Positions 53,473 through 62,391 of a DNA stretch of 64,000 nt are shown here, piece by piece. The stretch covers positions 1 to 64,000 of the forward strand of contig CAVUNO010000001.1 of the NCBI GenBank assembly GCA_963742875.1, written 5' to 3'. The position numbers and the translations under genes were made by a program. This stretch comes from Bog-532 sp963742875 (GTDB taxonomy: Bacteria; Actinomycetota; Actinomycetes; Streptosporangiales; Streptosporangiaceae). Numbering within the stretch: the first letter of the stretch is position 1; each line of letters starts with the position of its first letter. The notes under the pieces are model-generated. The model worked only from the letters and a program-made list of their open reading frames with translations, was not told the DNA's origin and did not search any database.

Positions 53473-54207
53473 GTGAGTGTTCCGCTGGAACGGGAAGAGG
53501 GACAAGTGAACGTTCCACTGGAACGGCAATGGGATAAGCGCGTCCAGCGGTGGCATTCTCACGTCACTTCGGCGGCGGCATTTGAGAAGGTACTGGCCCG
53601 CCTGCTCGAAATGGCAACGCCGCAGCCGGCCGACGTGTGCGTCGACCTGGGCGCTGGCACCGGGTTCGTGACGACAGCCCTGGCGCCGAAGGTGTCCTCA
53701 GTACTGGCGGTCGACATCTCGGCCGAGATGGCCAAGTCGCTGGCCGGGCGGGCCACTGAGGCCGGGCTGGCGGACGTGGCGACCGAGGTCGCCGATCTGA
53801 CCGGATTCGACCTTCCCCCGGCCTGCGCCGACCTCATCGTCACCAACTACGCGCTGCACCACCTCGTGGACGCCGACAAGCGGGCCCTCGTCGCCCGCTC
53901 CGCGCAGTGGCTAAGGCCGGGCGGCCGTCTCGTCATCGCCGACATGATGTTCGGCCGGGGCGCGAGCCAGCGGGACCGCCAGATCCTGCACCAGAAGGTG
54001 GTCGCGCTGGCCGCCAAGGGACCCGGCGGATGGTGGCGGATCGCGAAAAACCTGACCCGTTACGGTCTCGGCGTCGGCCAGGAGCACCCGGCCACCCCGG
54101 AGTTCTGGCAGGCGACGCTGCGGGACGCGGGGTTCACGGACGTGGAGTTCCAGCCGGTCATCGCCAAGGCCGGCATCGTCCGCGGCATCCGGCCGCCGTC
54201 GGCCTGA
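53473..54207 (+). CDS. Class I SAM-dependent methyltransferase
   Basis: 244 residues (233 from the second start). Motif I CVDLGAGTGFVTTALAP, LAVDISAEMAKSLA, NYALHHLVD and LRPGGRLVIADMM are clear. Substrate unknown. Two GTG starts 33 bp apart (53473 after GGAGG at 7 nt; 53506 after GAGGG at 4 nt) both look usable, because the first 11 codons are a near-copy of the next 11 (VSVPLERE and VNVPLERQ). The phosphodiester glycosidase follows 6-9 bp downstream, probably the same transcript. Confidence 0.85.
   Translation: MSVPLEREEGQVNVPLERQWDKRVQRWHSHVTSAAAFEKVLARLLEMATPQPADVCVDLGAGTGFVTTALAPKVSSVLAVDISAEMAKSLAGRATEAGLADVATEVADLTGFDLPPACADLIVTNYALHHLVDADKRALVARSAQWLRPGGRLVIADMMFGRGASQRDRQILHQKVVALAAKGPGGWWRIAKNLTRYGLGVGQEHPATPEFWQATLRDAGFTDVEFQPVIAKAGIVRGIRPPSA
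53479..53524. repeat. Two 13-bp dyads 33 bp apart at a gene start
   Basis: GTTCCGCTGGAAC (53479-53491) and GTTCCACTGGAAC (53512-53524), each GTTCC-N3-GGAAC and exactly 33 bp (about three DNA turns) apart. They lie in the first codons of the methyltransferase and could be operators or a 33-bp coding duplication. Confidence 0.7.
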
Positions 54208-54215
54208 GCGGTGTG

Positions 54216-55154
54216 ATGCGCAGGCTTTGGATGACGGCCGTGCTGGCCGGTGTATGCGCCACGGCGGCGTGCGGCACCTCGGCACCGACCGCGCCCGCCG
54301 CACCGAGCGGGACCCGGACCGGCGCGCCAGCCACCTCCGGCGGCGCGGCCACCCCGGGTGGCCGGGCCGGACCCGCAGGGACTACTCCGCCAGGCGTCAC
54401 GCTGTCCAAGGTCCAGACGGTAGACGGATCGATCGTGACCGTGGCGGCCTTCCACGGCCCGGTGCAGTACGCGCTGCACAACGGCAGCCAGGATCCCGGT
54501 CCCGCGTACGCCAAGTTCGTGCACGCCGACCCCGCCATCAGCGCCGCCGAACGACCGCGCCTGCTGGCCGCTTTCAACGGCGGATTCCTGCTGCGCTCAC
54601 GGGCCGGCGGCTACGAGCAGGAGGGGCACGCATTCCGGCCCCTCCGGCACGGCCTGGCCAGCCTGGTCATCGACCGCTCCGGGCGTGCCCGGATCGGGGT
54701 CTGGGGCGTCACGCTGCCCGTACCCGGCGAGAGCGTGTACAGCGTCCGGCAGAATCTGTGGCCGCTGGTGCTGGATGGGAAGCGCAGCCCGGAGACCGAC
54801 AAATGGTGGCGGTGGGGCGGCACCATCGGCCGCGTCGAAGACGTCGCGCGCAGCGCCGTCGGCCAGAACGCCGGCGGCGAGCTGATGTACGCGGCCAGCA
54901 TGTCCACGACCCCCGCCGATCTGGCCACCGTACTGGCCGGGCACGGCGCGCGGATCGCCATGGAACTCGACATCAACCCCGAATGGGTCCAGCTCGACAC
55001 GGCCCCCGCAGCGGGCGGCTTGCTCACCGCCGCCATCCCCCGCCAGGTCCGCCCGGCCAGCCAGTATTTCGTCGGCTGGACCCGTGACTTCATCGCCGTC
55101 CTGGCCCCGGCCGCCGGTGCCCCGGCCCGGGCCGGGAGCCATCGGTCCCCTTAG
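54216..55154 (+). CDS. Phosphodiester glycosidase family (NAGPA) lipoprotein, paralogue
   Basis: 312 residues. Signal WMTAVLAGVCATAACGTSAP with a lipobox Cys, a Pro/Thr/Gly linker, then the same domain as at 27948: HGPVQYALHNGSQDPGPAYA, LLAAFNGGFLL, GYEQEGHAF, ARIAMELDINPEWVQLDTAP and GWTRDFIAVLAP. It follows the methyltransferase within 10 bp (GTGATG, either start possible). Likely acts on wall or capsule phosphodiester sugars outside the membrane. Confidence 0.85.
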   Translation: MRRLWMTAVLAGVCATAACGTSAPTAPAAPSGTRTGAPATSGGAATPGGRAGPAGTTPPGVTLSKVQTVDGSIVTVAAFHGPVQYALHNGSQDPGPAYAKFVHADPAISAAERPRLLAAFNGGFLLRSRAGGYEQEGHAFRPLRHGLASLVIDRSGRARIGVWGVTLPVPGESVYSVRQNLWPLVLDGKRSPETDKWWRWGGTIGRVEDVARSAVGQNAGGELMYAASMSTTPADLATVLAGHGARIAMELDINPEWVQLDTAPAAGGLLTAAIPRQVRPASQYFVGWTRDFIAVLAPAAGAPARAGSHRSP

Positions 55155-55285
55155 CCGGCCTTTCGCGCCCGTGCAGCCTGGACAGCAACGGTGATCCAGC
55201 GCTTGTATGGCTATGGAGAAAAGCACAGCGAGATAAGGGCAGGCGCCTTGGCCGCGAGTTAGCCGCTGCTGCTACTGGAGGACTG

Positions 55286-56002
55286 ATGATGAGCAGCGAA
55301 GACAACACCTACAGAGCCGACCGGCGCATGCGTGAATCCATCCCTGAGCAGCTCGGGCGTAAGGCGGGAAGCGAAGCGGAGCCGGCCGATCCCGAGCGCC
55401 GCCGGCGCGAGATCACCGTCATCGAGCGGGACCGCATCCTCGCGCAGTTGCAGGACAAGGTCATCCAGCGGGCCTTCCGCGCGGGCCTGAGTTTGCGGGG
55501 GGCCGGGAAAATGACCGCCGATCCAGAGGTACGCCGCCTGATCGGCGCGGCCACCGACGAGTTGGACCACGTGATCCAGGAGGTCCGGGACGCGGTGTTC
55601 GGCTACGAACAGCGCACGGACGGGCACGGGCTGCGCGAGCAGATCATCGATCTGAGCAGCCGTCTGGTCACGGCCGCGGACATCAGCTTCGTCGGGCCGC
55701 CCGACGGCACGCTGGACGCCGTGACCAGCGCCCAGCTGCTCGAGAACCTGCGCCAGGCGCTGGCGCTGATCGGCGAGTACGCCACCCCGGGCCGGATCGA
55801 CATCACCGCCGGCGACAACGCGCATGACATCGTGATCGAGGCGTCCCTGCTGGGTGCCGGGGCCGGTGAGCCGGCCGGGCGGTTCGCCAGCCTGCGCGCC
55901 CGGGCCGCGCAGGCCGGGATACCCGTCGAGATCGAGCTCGTCCCCGGCGGCACGCGGTTCACCTGGCACGCCCTTGTCCCGTCCGGGACGCAGGGCGGCT
56001 AG
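55286..56002 (+). CDS. Degenerate histidine-kinase-like protein without phospho-His
   Basis: 238 residues. The segment ERDRILAQLQDKVIQRAFRA, then GLSL, matches the HisKA_3 box of DevS/NarX-type kinases (normally DLHDxVIQRLFAAGLSL), but His is replaced by Gln56. DELDHVIQEVRDAVFGYE continues the dimer helix. The C-terminal part keeps a GHKL-like outline (LLENLRQALALIGEY for the N-box, ARAAQAGIPVEIELVPGGTR) with weak ATP motifs. Probably a non-phosphorylating regulator or decoy. No sensor domain or membrane helix. Confidence 0.7.
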   Translation: MMSSEDNTYRADRRMRESIPEQLGRKAGSEAEPADPERRRREITVIERDRILAQLQDKVIQRAFRAGLSLRGAGKMTADPEVRRLIGAATDELDHVIQEVRDAVFGYEQRTDGHGLREQIIDLSSRLVTAADISFVGPPDGTLDAVTSAQLLENLRQALALIGEYATPGRIDITAGDNAHDIVIEASLLGAGAGEPAGRFASLRARAAQAGIPVEIELVPGGTRFTWHALVPSGTQGG

Positions 56003-56029
56003 GGCAGCCGCCAGAACCATGGTGCGGGG

Positions 56030-56845
56030 TTAGGCGTCCCTGGGGCGGTATTTCAGCCGCTCCCGGGCCATGCCCGAGACGCCGCGCCGCTCGTTGTCCT
56101 CGGCGATCTTGCGGGCCTCATCGAGGTCGGCGGGCGTCAGCAGGCCGTTGGAGAGCAGGAAGTCGGCGAGATCGCGGGCGTGGCCGCGCTCCTTCCAGAT
56201 GAGGCCCTGCAGAATTTTCTTGTAGTCGGACACCGCGCCCTCGCCGCTGAGGTCCAGCGCGACGACCACGTCCATCATCGGCAGGTTCTGCGGGGCCGGC
56301 AGGCCGAGAATGAACTGCTGGTAGTAGTAGGCCATCGACATCCGCGCTGTGATGTTGCGTTCGAAATAGCCGCGGACCCGGGCGACCGCTTCCTGTCCGG
56401 GCGCGGACCCGTTGGCGAGCACCCTCCCGTCCTGGGTGACCGGGCCGGCCGGCGCGGGCGGTTCCGGGCGGGCCGGCACGTCCAGGCGCAGCCGCAGCAC
56501 CCAGTTCCCCACGCTGACCAGCCAGGAGCCCGCTTCGAGCACGACCGGCTGGACTTCGTACCGAGCCGGGGCGGGCGGCAGAACATGTCGCGCGGCCTGC
56601 TGCACCGCCTCGGCGCTCACGGGTGCCCCGCCGGGAGCCAGGTACACGCGGTAGGTCGTGTCCCGGCTGAAAAGCTCCCACCGGTGGTGCACGTGGCGAA
56701 GGCCGGCGCAGCGCGGCGCCCGGTGCAGGGTGAGATCCTCGTTGCCGCTCAGCAGGTCCCGGTCCAGCCAGGTGATCTCATCCGGCGGGCAGGTCACCCA
56801 CTCGCGGCGCGCGGATGACCAGAGCAAGAGCCGGCCCGTTGCCAC
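56030..56845 (-). CDS. Conserved hypothetical protein upstream-linked to an FHA protein
   Basis: 271 residues, soluble, no family assigned. N-terminal half beta-rich (WELFSRDTTYRVYLAPGGAP, SWLVSVGNWVLRLRLDVPAR), Pro-rich hinge near 130, helical C-terminus (RVRGYFERNITARMSMAYYY, GLIWKERGHARDLADFLLSN). Ends RLKYRPRDA. Same strand as the FHA protein 80 bp upstream, so likely co-transcribed; such pairs occur in actinobacteria with type-VII or Ser/Thr-kinase functions, but nothing specific is shown here. Confidence 0.6.
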   Translation of the reverse strand: MATGRLLLWSSARREWVTCPPDEITWLDRDLLSGNEDLTLHRAPRCAGLRHVHHRWELFSRDTTYRVYLAPGGAPVSAEAVQQAARHVLPPAPARYEVQPVVLEAGSWLVSVGNWVLRLRLDVPARPEPPAPAGPVTQDGRVLANGSAPGQEAVARVRGYFERNITARMSMAYYYQQFILGLPAPQNLPMMDVVVALDLSGEGAVSDYKKILQGLIWKERGHARDLADFLLSNGLLTPADLDEARKIAEDNERRGVSGMARERLKYRPRDA

Positions 56846-56925
56846 TGCCTCGTCACTCCCGGGGGACGGCGCGCGGCCGCCGCGCCCATCCCGTCTCGCC
56901 GTGTCTGGGATGACCAGTGTGACAC

Positions 56926-57954
56926 TTACCGGATCTCGACCCGGGACGCCAGGGCGTCCGGCCGTGCGCCCCAGCGGATTGCGTCACCGTCACTGACCGG
57001 ATGTTCACCGGCCACGGGCTGGCCGTTGACGGTCAGCCCGTTCATACCCAGATTAGCGATCCACCACTGGCCGTCGGAAAACGTGAACCGGGCGTGCTCC
57101 CGCGACACCGTGGGCACTTCGGGCAGGGCCAGCTCCACGGGCCCGCGCCCGGCCCGGGCCCCGGACGTCCTGGTCTCGGAGATCAGATCGCCGGTGACGA
57201 GGCGGAGCATCGGGACCGCGGGCTCACGACGTTCCATGATGGTGGGCATGCCGTGGCCGTCGTCGGTCCAGGCCTGATGCGCTTGAGTCGTCCCGTCGTG
57301 GCCCACGATGCCCCGGTAGGGCGGGGGCGCCCCGGCGTAGGCCGGCTGCGGGACGGCATAGGCCTGTGGCTCAGCGTAAGAGGGAAGGCCGGCGTTGACC
57401 GGCTGCCCCTGCCGCAGCCGGTAGCGGCCCGGCGGAACGGACGGGTCGGCGATCATCCGCACCTCGGCCGGGCCCGGGCGGGCGAAGCGGGCCCCCCGCT
57501 CGGCGACCTGCTCCTCGTAGACCTCGGTGGCGCTGGCCATGACCAGGGCCGGCTCCATCCGCTCGCCGAGGGACTGGAGGTCATCGGGGTGCATGCGGAG
57601 GTCGACGAGGTTCGGTGCGAGCAGGGTCCCGCTCGGTGTGACCACGAACACCTCGGACAGGTGCCGCAGGGCGAGCCGGAGCACGTCCTGTCCGTCCCGC
57701 CAGGGACGCGCCTCAGCCCGCTGTATCCACGGGTGATCCCGGGTCACGCCCAAGGCCCGGAGGCCGAGCACGGCCGCGACACCGAGTCCCGCGACGACGA
57801 CCAGCAGCAGGGTCGCACCGGTGAGCGAGCCCGTCACGGCCAGCATAACTACCCAGCACGCCGCGACGCCGCCCGCAATCATCCACCGCTTCCGGCTCCG
57901 CGGCGGCAGCGAAGCCCGCGCCTGCCGGCGCGCCGCTTCCCCGTGCTCACTCAT
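56926..57954 (-). CDS. FHA-domain membrane protein
   Basis: 342 residues. Two N-terminal helices (MIAGGVAACWVVMLAVTGSL, TLLLVVVAGLGVAAVLGL), a cytoplasmic domain of unknown kind (RHLSEVFVVTPSGTLLAPNL, then VDLRMHPDDLQSL), a Tyr/Pro/Ala-rich linker and a C-terminal FHA domain (VSREHARFTFSDGQWWIANL, NGLTVNGQPV). FHA domains read phosphothreonine, so it probably works with a Ser/Thr kinase. The central domain resembles the DUF3662 part of FhaA-like proteins. Confidence 0.85.
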   Translation of the reverse strand: MSEHGEAARRQARASLPPRSRKRWMIAGGVAACWVVMLAVTGSLTGATLLLVVVAGLGVAAVLGLRALGVTRDHPWIQRAEARPWRDGQDVLRLALRHLSEVFVVTPSGTLLAPNLVDLRMHPDDLQSLGERMEPALVMASATEVYEEQVAERGARFARPGPAEVRMIADPSVPPGRYRLRQGQPVNAGLPSYAEPQAYAVPQPAYAGAPPPYRGIVGHDGTTQAHQAWTDDGHGMPTIMERREPAVPMLRLVTGDLISETRTSGARAGRGPVELALPEVPTVSREHARFTFSDGQWWIANLGMNGLTVNGQPVAGEHPVSDGDAIRWGARPDALASRVEIR

Positions 57955-58360
57955 CCAGCACCGTCCCTGACTACGTGTCTCCCGCATGCGTCATGGTCCG
58001 GACGCACGCGCGGCTGCCTGGTTCGTCACTTGAGGATGGGGTCCACGCGCGCGCCCGTCAACGAATACGGGGCAGCTTCCAGACATCTGGAAGTTGCAGG
58101 TGGGGCAGCGGGCGGAGTCGGGGCAGGGCGGCTGGCTCGCGGGGCCGCGGAAACTTGGGGTCAGCTGAAAGTTTTCTCTAGGAGACAACCGCGCCGGCCC
58201 TCGTTCAGGTAAGGCAAATGCTGGGGAGAAAGTTTGCAGAGAAAGGATCGCAGGTACTATCCTTCTCCGCATCAAATCCGTTCGGCGGCAGTGAAATCTC
58301 ATACGCGGCACAGAAACGGCGTTCAGCATTAACCAAATACGGCAGCCGAAGCTGAGCAGC
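57955..58360. promoter_or_regulatory. Divergent intergenic region with an 18-bp palindrome
   Basis: 406 bp between the FHA gene and the glycosyltransferase pair, no coding signal. Contains CTTCCAGACATCTGGAAG (58076-58093), a perfect dyad except for the central two bases, and a 3' half richer in A and T (58170-58340) suited to promoters. Confidence 0.45.
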
Positions 58361-59260
58361 ATGAAGCCACTTGACATCGTTGCCGATCCCGGACGTTCCG
58401 TGGCTGATCGCGAACTCCCGTCACCGCAGGTGGACATCGTCGTGCCGGTCAAGGACGAGGAACGCGATCTGGCTCCCAGCGTCCGGCGGCTCTGCTCCTT
58501 CCTGCGGGAGCAATTCCCTTTTACCGCCCGCATCACGATCGCCGACAACGGCAGCACCGACAAGACCTGGGCCGTGGCGACGGCACTGAGCCGCGAATTC
58601 CCCGGTGTTACCGCGGTCCATATGGAAGAGCCGGGGCGCGGCCGTGCGCTGCGGGCGATCTGGGCCGCCAGCGACGCCGACGTGCTCGCCTATATGGACG
58701 TCGACCTTTCCACCGACCTCAACGCGCTCTTGCCACTGGTCGCCCCGCTGCTGTCGGGGCACAGCGACATTGCCATCGGCACCCGGCTCGCGCGCGGTTC
58801 CCGGGTGATCCGCGGGCCCCGCCGTGAGGTGATTTCGCGGAGTTACAACCTGCTGCTGCGGGCCTCGCTCGGCGCGGAGTTCACCGACGCGCAGTGCGGC
58901 TTCAAGGCAATCCGGCGCGACCAGGCCCGGGCGCTGCTGCCACTCACCCAGGACACCGGCTGGTTCTTCGACACCGAGCTGCTGGTGCTCGCCGAACGGG
59001 CGGGCCTGCGCATCCACGAGGTCCCGGTGGACTGGACCGACGACACCGACTCCCGGGTCGACATCCTCGCCACCGCCCTGGCCGACCTGCGCGGCATCAT
59101 TCGGCTGGGCTGCGGGCTGATGCGCGGCACGATCAAGGTGCCCGAGCTGCGCGAGGCGCGGGCCGCCGGCGGGCGGGGGGCACGCGGTGAGCTCGGCTGG
59201 CAGATCGCCGGTTTCAGCGTCATCGGCGTGGCCAGCACGCCCAACGGGAGCATCCATTGA
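58361..59260 (+). CDS. GT2 glycosyltransferase, dolichol-phosphate-mannose-synthase type
   Basis: 299 residues. VDIVVPVKDEERDLAPSVRR, ADNGSTDKTW, the metal-binding YMDVDLSTDLNAL, and DAQCGFKAIRRDQARALLP are typical of enzymes that load a polyprenyl-phosphate with sugar. Tail without membrane helices. It overlaps the next gene by 4 bp, so this protein probably supplies the lipid-linked sugar used by that GT39 enzyme. Confidence 0.9.
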   Translation: MKPLDIVADPGRSVADRELPSPQVDIVVPVKDEERDLAPSVRRLCSFLREQFPFTARITIADNGSTDKTWAVATALSREFPGVTAVHMEEPGRGRALRAIWAASDADVLAYMDVDLSTDLNALLPLVAPLLSGHSDIAIGTRLARGSRVIRGPRREVISRSYNLLLRASLGAEFTDAQCGFKAIRRDQARALLPLTQDTGWFFDTELLVLAERAGLRIHEVPVDWTDDTDSRVDILATALADLRGIIRLGCGLMRGTIKVPELREARAAGGRGARGELGWQIAGFSVIGVASTPNGSIH

Positions 59261-61419
59261 CCGCCACGACGACATCCGCCGCGCACGCGGCCGGAGGCAG
59301 GCGCACGTACGGCCACACCAAACGGCTGCTGCGCGGGGCTGGCCCGCGCTGGGAACGGCCGGCCCTGTTCGGGCTGCTGGCCCTGACCGCGTTCCTGTAC
59401 CTGATCAACCTCAGCCGCAACGGCTGGGCCAACGACTTCTACGCCGCGGCGGTCGACGCCGGGACCAAGAGCTGGAAGGCGTTCTTCTTCGGCTCCTTCG
59501 ACTCGTCCAGCTTCATCACCGTGGACAAGACCCCGGCCTCGCTGTGGGTGATGGAGCTGTCAGTACGGATCTTCGGCGTCAACTACTGGAGCCTGCTGGT
59601 CCCGCAGGCGCTCGAAGGGGTGGCCACGGTCGCCGTGCTGTACGCAGCGGTGCGCCGGTGGTTCGGCCCGGCGGCCGGCCTCATCGCGGGACTGGCCCTG
59701 GCGCTGACTCCGGTCGCGGCGCTGATGTTCCGGTTCAACAACCCGGACGCGCTGCTGGTCCTGCTGCTGACCTGTGCGGCGTATGCCATGGTGCGGGCCC
59801 TTGAGAACGGGCGATCCCGGTGGCTCGTGCTGGCCGGCGTCGTGCTGGGCTTCGCGTTCCTGGCCAAGATGCTCCAGGCTTTCCTGGTCGTGCCCGGGTT
59901 TGCGCTGGCCTACCTGTGGGCGGGGCCGCCGCGCCTCGGCAAGCGGATCTGGCAACTTGTGCTGGCCGGAGCGGCCATCCTCGTGGGCGGCGGCTGGTGG
60001 GTGGCCATCGCCGAGCTGGTCCCGCCGGCCGACCGCCCGTACTTCGGCGGGTCGACCAACAACAACATCCTGCAGCTCGCCATCGGCTACAACGGCCTCG
60101 GCCGGCTGACCGGCGGCGAGACCGGCTCAGTCGGCGGCCGGGGCGGCGGCGGTGGCGGTGGCGGCTTCGGCGGCGCGACCGGGATCACCCGGCTGTTCTC
60201 GTCGGAGTTCGGCGGCCAGATCAGCTGGCTGCTGCCGGCCGCGCTCATCTGCCTGGTGGGCATGCTGTGGGTATCGCGGCGGGCCGTCCGCACGGACCGG
60301 ACCCGCGCCGCCGCGCTGCTGTGGGGCGGCTGGCTGGTCTGCACCGGGCTGGTATTCAGCTACATGAGCGGCATCATCCACCCCTACTACATGGTCGCGC
60401 TCGCCCCGGCGATCGCCGCCCTGGTCAGCGTGGGCGCGATGGCGCTGTGGGAGCGGCGGCTGGGATGGTTCGGCCGGGTGGCGGCCGCGGTAACCGTGGG
60501 CGTCACCGCCTGGTGGGCCGTGGAACTGCTCGGCCGGTCCCCGTCCTGGTTCCCGTGGCTGCGCTGGGTGATCGTCCTGGCCGCCGTGGCCGCGGTGGGC
60601 TCGATCCTGGCCGGGGCGGGCTTGGGGAGCAGGCGGCGGCTGGGGCTGCTGGGCGGGGTTCCGGTGGTGTGCGCGCTGATCGCCGGGCTCACCGGGCCTG
60701 CCGCGTATGCCATCGACACGGTGGCGACCACGCACACTGGGTCGATCCCGAGTGCCGGACCGCAGGCGGTTTCGTTCGGCGGACCGGGCGGCGGTGGCGT
60801 GAGAGGCCCGGGAGGCCCGGCGGGCGCAGGCGGTCCGGCGCGCGGCTTCGGGACGCGCGGCGGAACCGGCGGAACCGGCGGAACCGGCGGCACAGGCGGC
60901 ACAGGCGGCACAGGCGGGACTGGAGTGGCTGCCGGGGCCGGGGTGCCTAGCGGGACTGGGGCCGGCCGGACCGGGACGGGCTCGGCTGGGACTGTTCCGG
61001 GCGGAACGGCCGGCCGGGGCGGCGCTGCGGGCGGCGGCACGGGCGGGCCGCGCGGGCTCAGCGGGAACACGCAGGTCAGCAGCGCGCTGGTCAAGTCGCT
61101 GGAGAACGGCGCGTCCGGCTATACCTGGGTGGCGGCCACGGAGGGCTCCCAGGAGGCCGCCCCGCTGGAACTGGCCACCAGCGGCGAGCCGGTCATGGCC
61201 ATCGGTGGGTTCAACGGCACCGATCCGGCTCCCACCCTGGCCGAGTTCGAGGCGCTCGTCGCGCAGCACAAGATCCACTATTACATCGGCGCGAACAGCG
61301 AGAGCTTCGGCGGCGGCCGGGGGTCCTCGGCCATCGCGAGCTGGGTGGCGTCGCACTTCACCAAGGAGACCATCGGCGGGACCACCGTCTATGACCTCAC
61401 GAAGGCCAGCAGCTCATGA
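59257..61419 (+). CDS. GT39/ArnT-like membrane glycosyltransferase with Gly-rich insert
   Basis: 720 residues from TTG 59257, overlapping the GT2 stop. About a dozen membrane helices. The first loop has SRNGWANDFYAAAVDAGTKS and ITVDKTPASLWVMELSVRIF, catalytic-site features of lipid-dependent mannosyltransferases. FRFNNPDALLVLLLTCAAYA follows. Residues about 500-600 form a Gly/Thr/Ala-rich region with short tandem repeats. The soluble C-terminus (SGYTWVAATEGSQEAAPLEL, GEPVMAIGGFNGTDPAPTLA) is extracytoplasmic. With the GT2 partner it probably modifies a surface glycan or protein. Confidence 0.88.
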   Translation: MTATTTSAAHAAGGRRTYGHTKRLLRGAGPRWERPALFGLLALTAFLYLINLSRNGWANDFYAAAVDAGTKSWKAFFFGSFDSSSFITVDKTPASLWVMELSVRIFGVNYWSLLVPQALEGVATVAVLYAAVRRWFGPAAGLIAGLALALTPVAALMFRFNNPDALLVLLLTCAAYAMVRALENGRSRWLVLAGVVLGFAFLAKMLQAFLVVPGFALAYLWAGPPRLGKRIWQLVLAGAAILVGGGWWVAIAELVPPADRPYFGGSTNNNILQLAIGYNGLGRLTGGETGSVGGRGGGGGGGGFGGATGITRLFSSEFGGQISWLLPAALICLVGMLWVSRRAVRTDRTRAAALLWGGWLVCTGLVFSYMSGIIHPYYMVALAPAIAALVSVGAMALWERRLGWFGRVAAAVTVGVTAWWAVELLGRSPSWFPWLRWVIVLAAVAAVGSILAGAGLGSRRRLGLLGGVPVVCALIAGLTGPAAYAIDTVATTHTGSIPSAGPQAVSFGGPGGGGVRGPGGPAGAGGPARGFGTRGGTGGTGGTGGTGGTGGTGGTGVAAGAGVPSGTGAGRTGTGSAGTVPGGTAGRGGAAGGGTGGPRGLSGNTQVSSALVKSLENGASGYTWVAATEGSQEAAPLELATSGEPVMAIGGFNGTDPAPTLAEFEALVAQHKIHYYIGANSESFGGGRGSSAIASWVASHFTKETIGGTTVYDLTKASSS
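60862..60915 (+). repeat. 9-bp tandem repeats in the GT39 gene
   Basis: Three copies of GGAACCGGC followed by three of GGCACAGGC, encoding Gly-Thr-Gly units; a slippage-prone coding minisatellite. Confidence 0.9.
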
Positions 61420-61442
61420 CGTTTACCACGAAGTGAGCTCAT

Positions 61443-61485
61443 CCGGGAGGGCCCAGGTCCGAGAGGCTGACCTGGGCTCTCCCGG
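61443..61485. terminator. Hairpin after the glycosyltransferase operon
   Basis: CCGGGAGGGCCCAGGTC and GACCTGGGCTCTCCCGG form a 17-bp stem (one G-T pair) around a 9-base loop, 24 bp after the stop at 61419. Confidence 0.75.
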
Positions 61486-61693
61486 CCGCCGGGTGGCCAG
61501 GCTGGGCCGCCGGAGTCGCCCTCGCCGGGCGGGCCGGAGTTACCACTGCCGGTGGAAGCCGACAACGGTGTTCTCGATGAAGCGCAGGAAACGCTGGGCC
61601 GACTTCTGGCCATCCAGCGCGACGCTTCCTGGCTGATGACGTTTCCCGAGTACGCCGACGAGCGGCGCCGCGACGCCGCGACGCCGCCGAACG

Positions 61694-62080
61694 TCAGCGG
61701 GAGGTGGCGCCGAAGGCGGCGCTGCTGAGCAGCGCCTCGAGCTTGGCCACCGTCTCGCGGGACTCGCTGTGCAGCCGGCCGACCTTCAGCTCCCGATCTC
61801 CGGTGAGGATCAGGACCGCGGTATCCCCCACGGAGTAGAGCGCCACGTAGCCGCCGCTGTTCCGCGTGACGGCGTCCTGCAGCAGGCCCTGCCCGACTTC
61901 CCGGCCCATGCGCTGCGCCAGGCCCAGCGACGCGGCCGCCAGCGCAGCCAGGTTGTCCGGGTTGAGATCGGTGTCGGCCTTGATGATCAGGCCGTCACGG
62001 CTGGCCAGCGCCGAGCCCGTGATCCCGGTGACCCGGTCCCGCAGCGCCTGCATCTCGGTGAGCAGCTCATCGTCAGCCAC
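61694..62080 (-). CDS. Roadblock/LC7-domain protein
   Basis: 128 residues. ITGSALASRDGLIIKADTDL, then NPDNLAALAAASLGLAQRMG and VALYSVGDTAVLILTGDREL, is the roadblock fold. In actinobacteria such proteins often regulate small Ras-like GTPases in conservon operons, but here no GTPase, DUF742 or kinase neighbour is present. GTG 62080 with GGGGGCTGTA before it fits better than an upstream start. Confidence 0.88.
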   Translation of the reverse strand: MADDELLTEMQALRDRVTGITGSALASRDGLIIKADTDLNPDNLAALAAASLGLAQRMGREVGQGLLQDAVTRNSGGYVALYSVGDTAVLILTGDRELKVGRLHSESRETVAKLEALLSSAAFGATSR

Positions 62081-62391
62081 TACAGCCCCCCTCTTCGACG
62101 GATTAAGCGCATCTTCGGGCGATCCTAGAGGGGGCGGAGCGGGCACGACCGCTACCCGCCCGGCCTACTGCGGAGTAGATGTCACAATCCGGTCTCGGCC
62201 GCGGCACCGGGCCCCACGGGGGCGGGATTTTCAGGCCGAACGGGACGCGGTGACGGGCCGGCCCAGGACCGAGGACAGCACCCCCGCGAGCCGCCGGTGC
62301 GCTTCTCCCGGCGCGGACGGGCCGAGCGCTGTCGTCATCGCCAGCGTCCCCCTCCACCGGGCCACGGCGCTCGTTCACGGGGCCCGCGAGA
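62081..62391. other. Intergenic, no gene seen
   Basis: 311 bp between roadblock and TetR genes, both on the minus strand. Contains the roadblock promoter. No repeats noticed. Confidence 0.35.
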
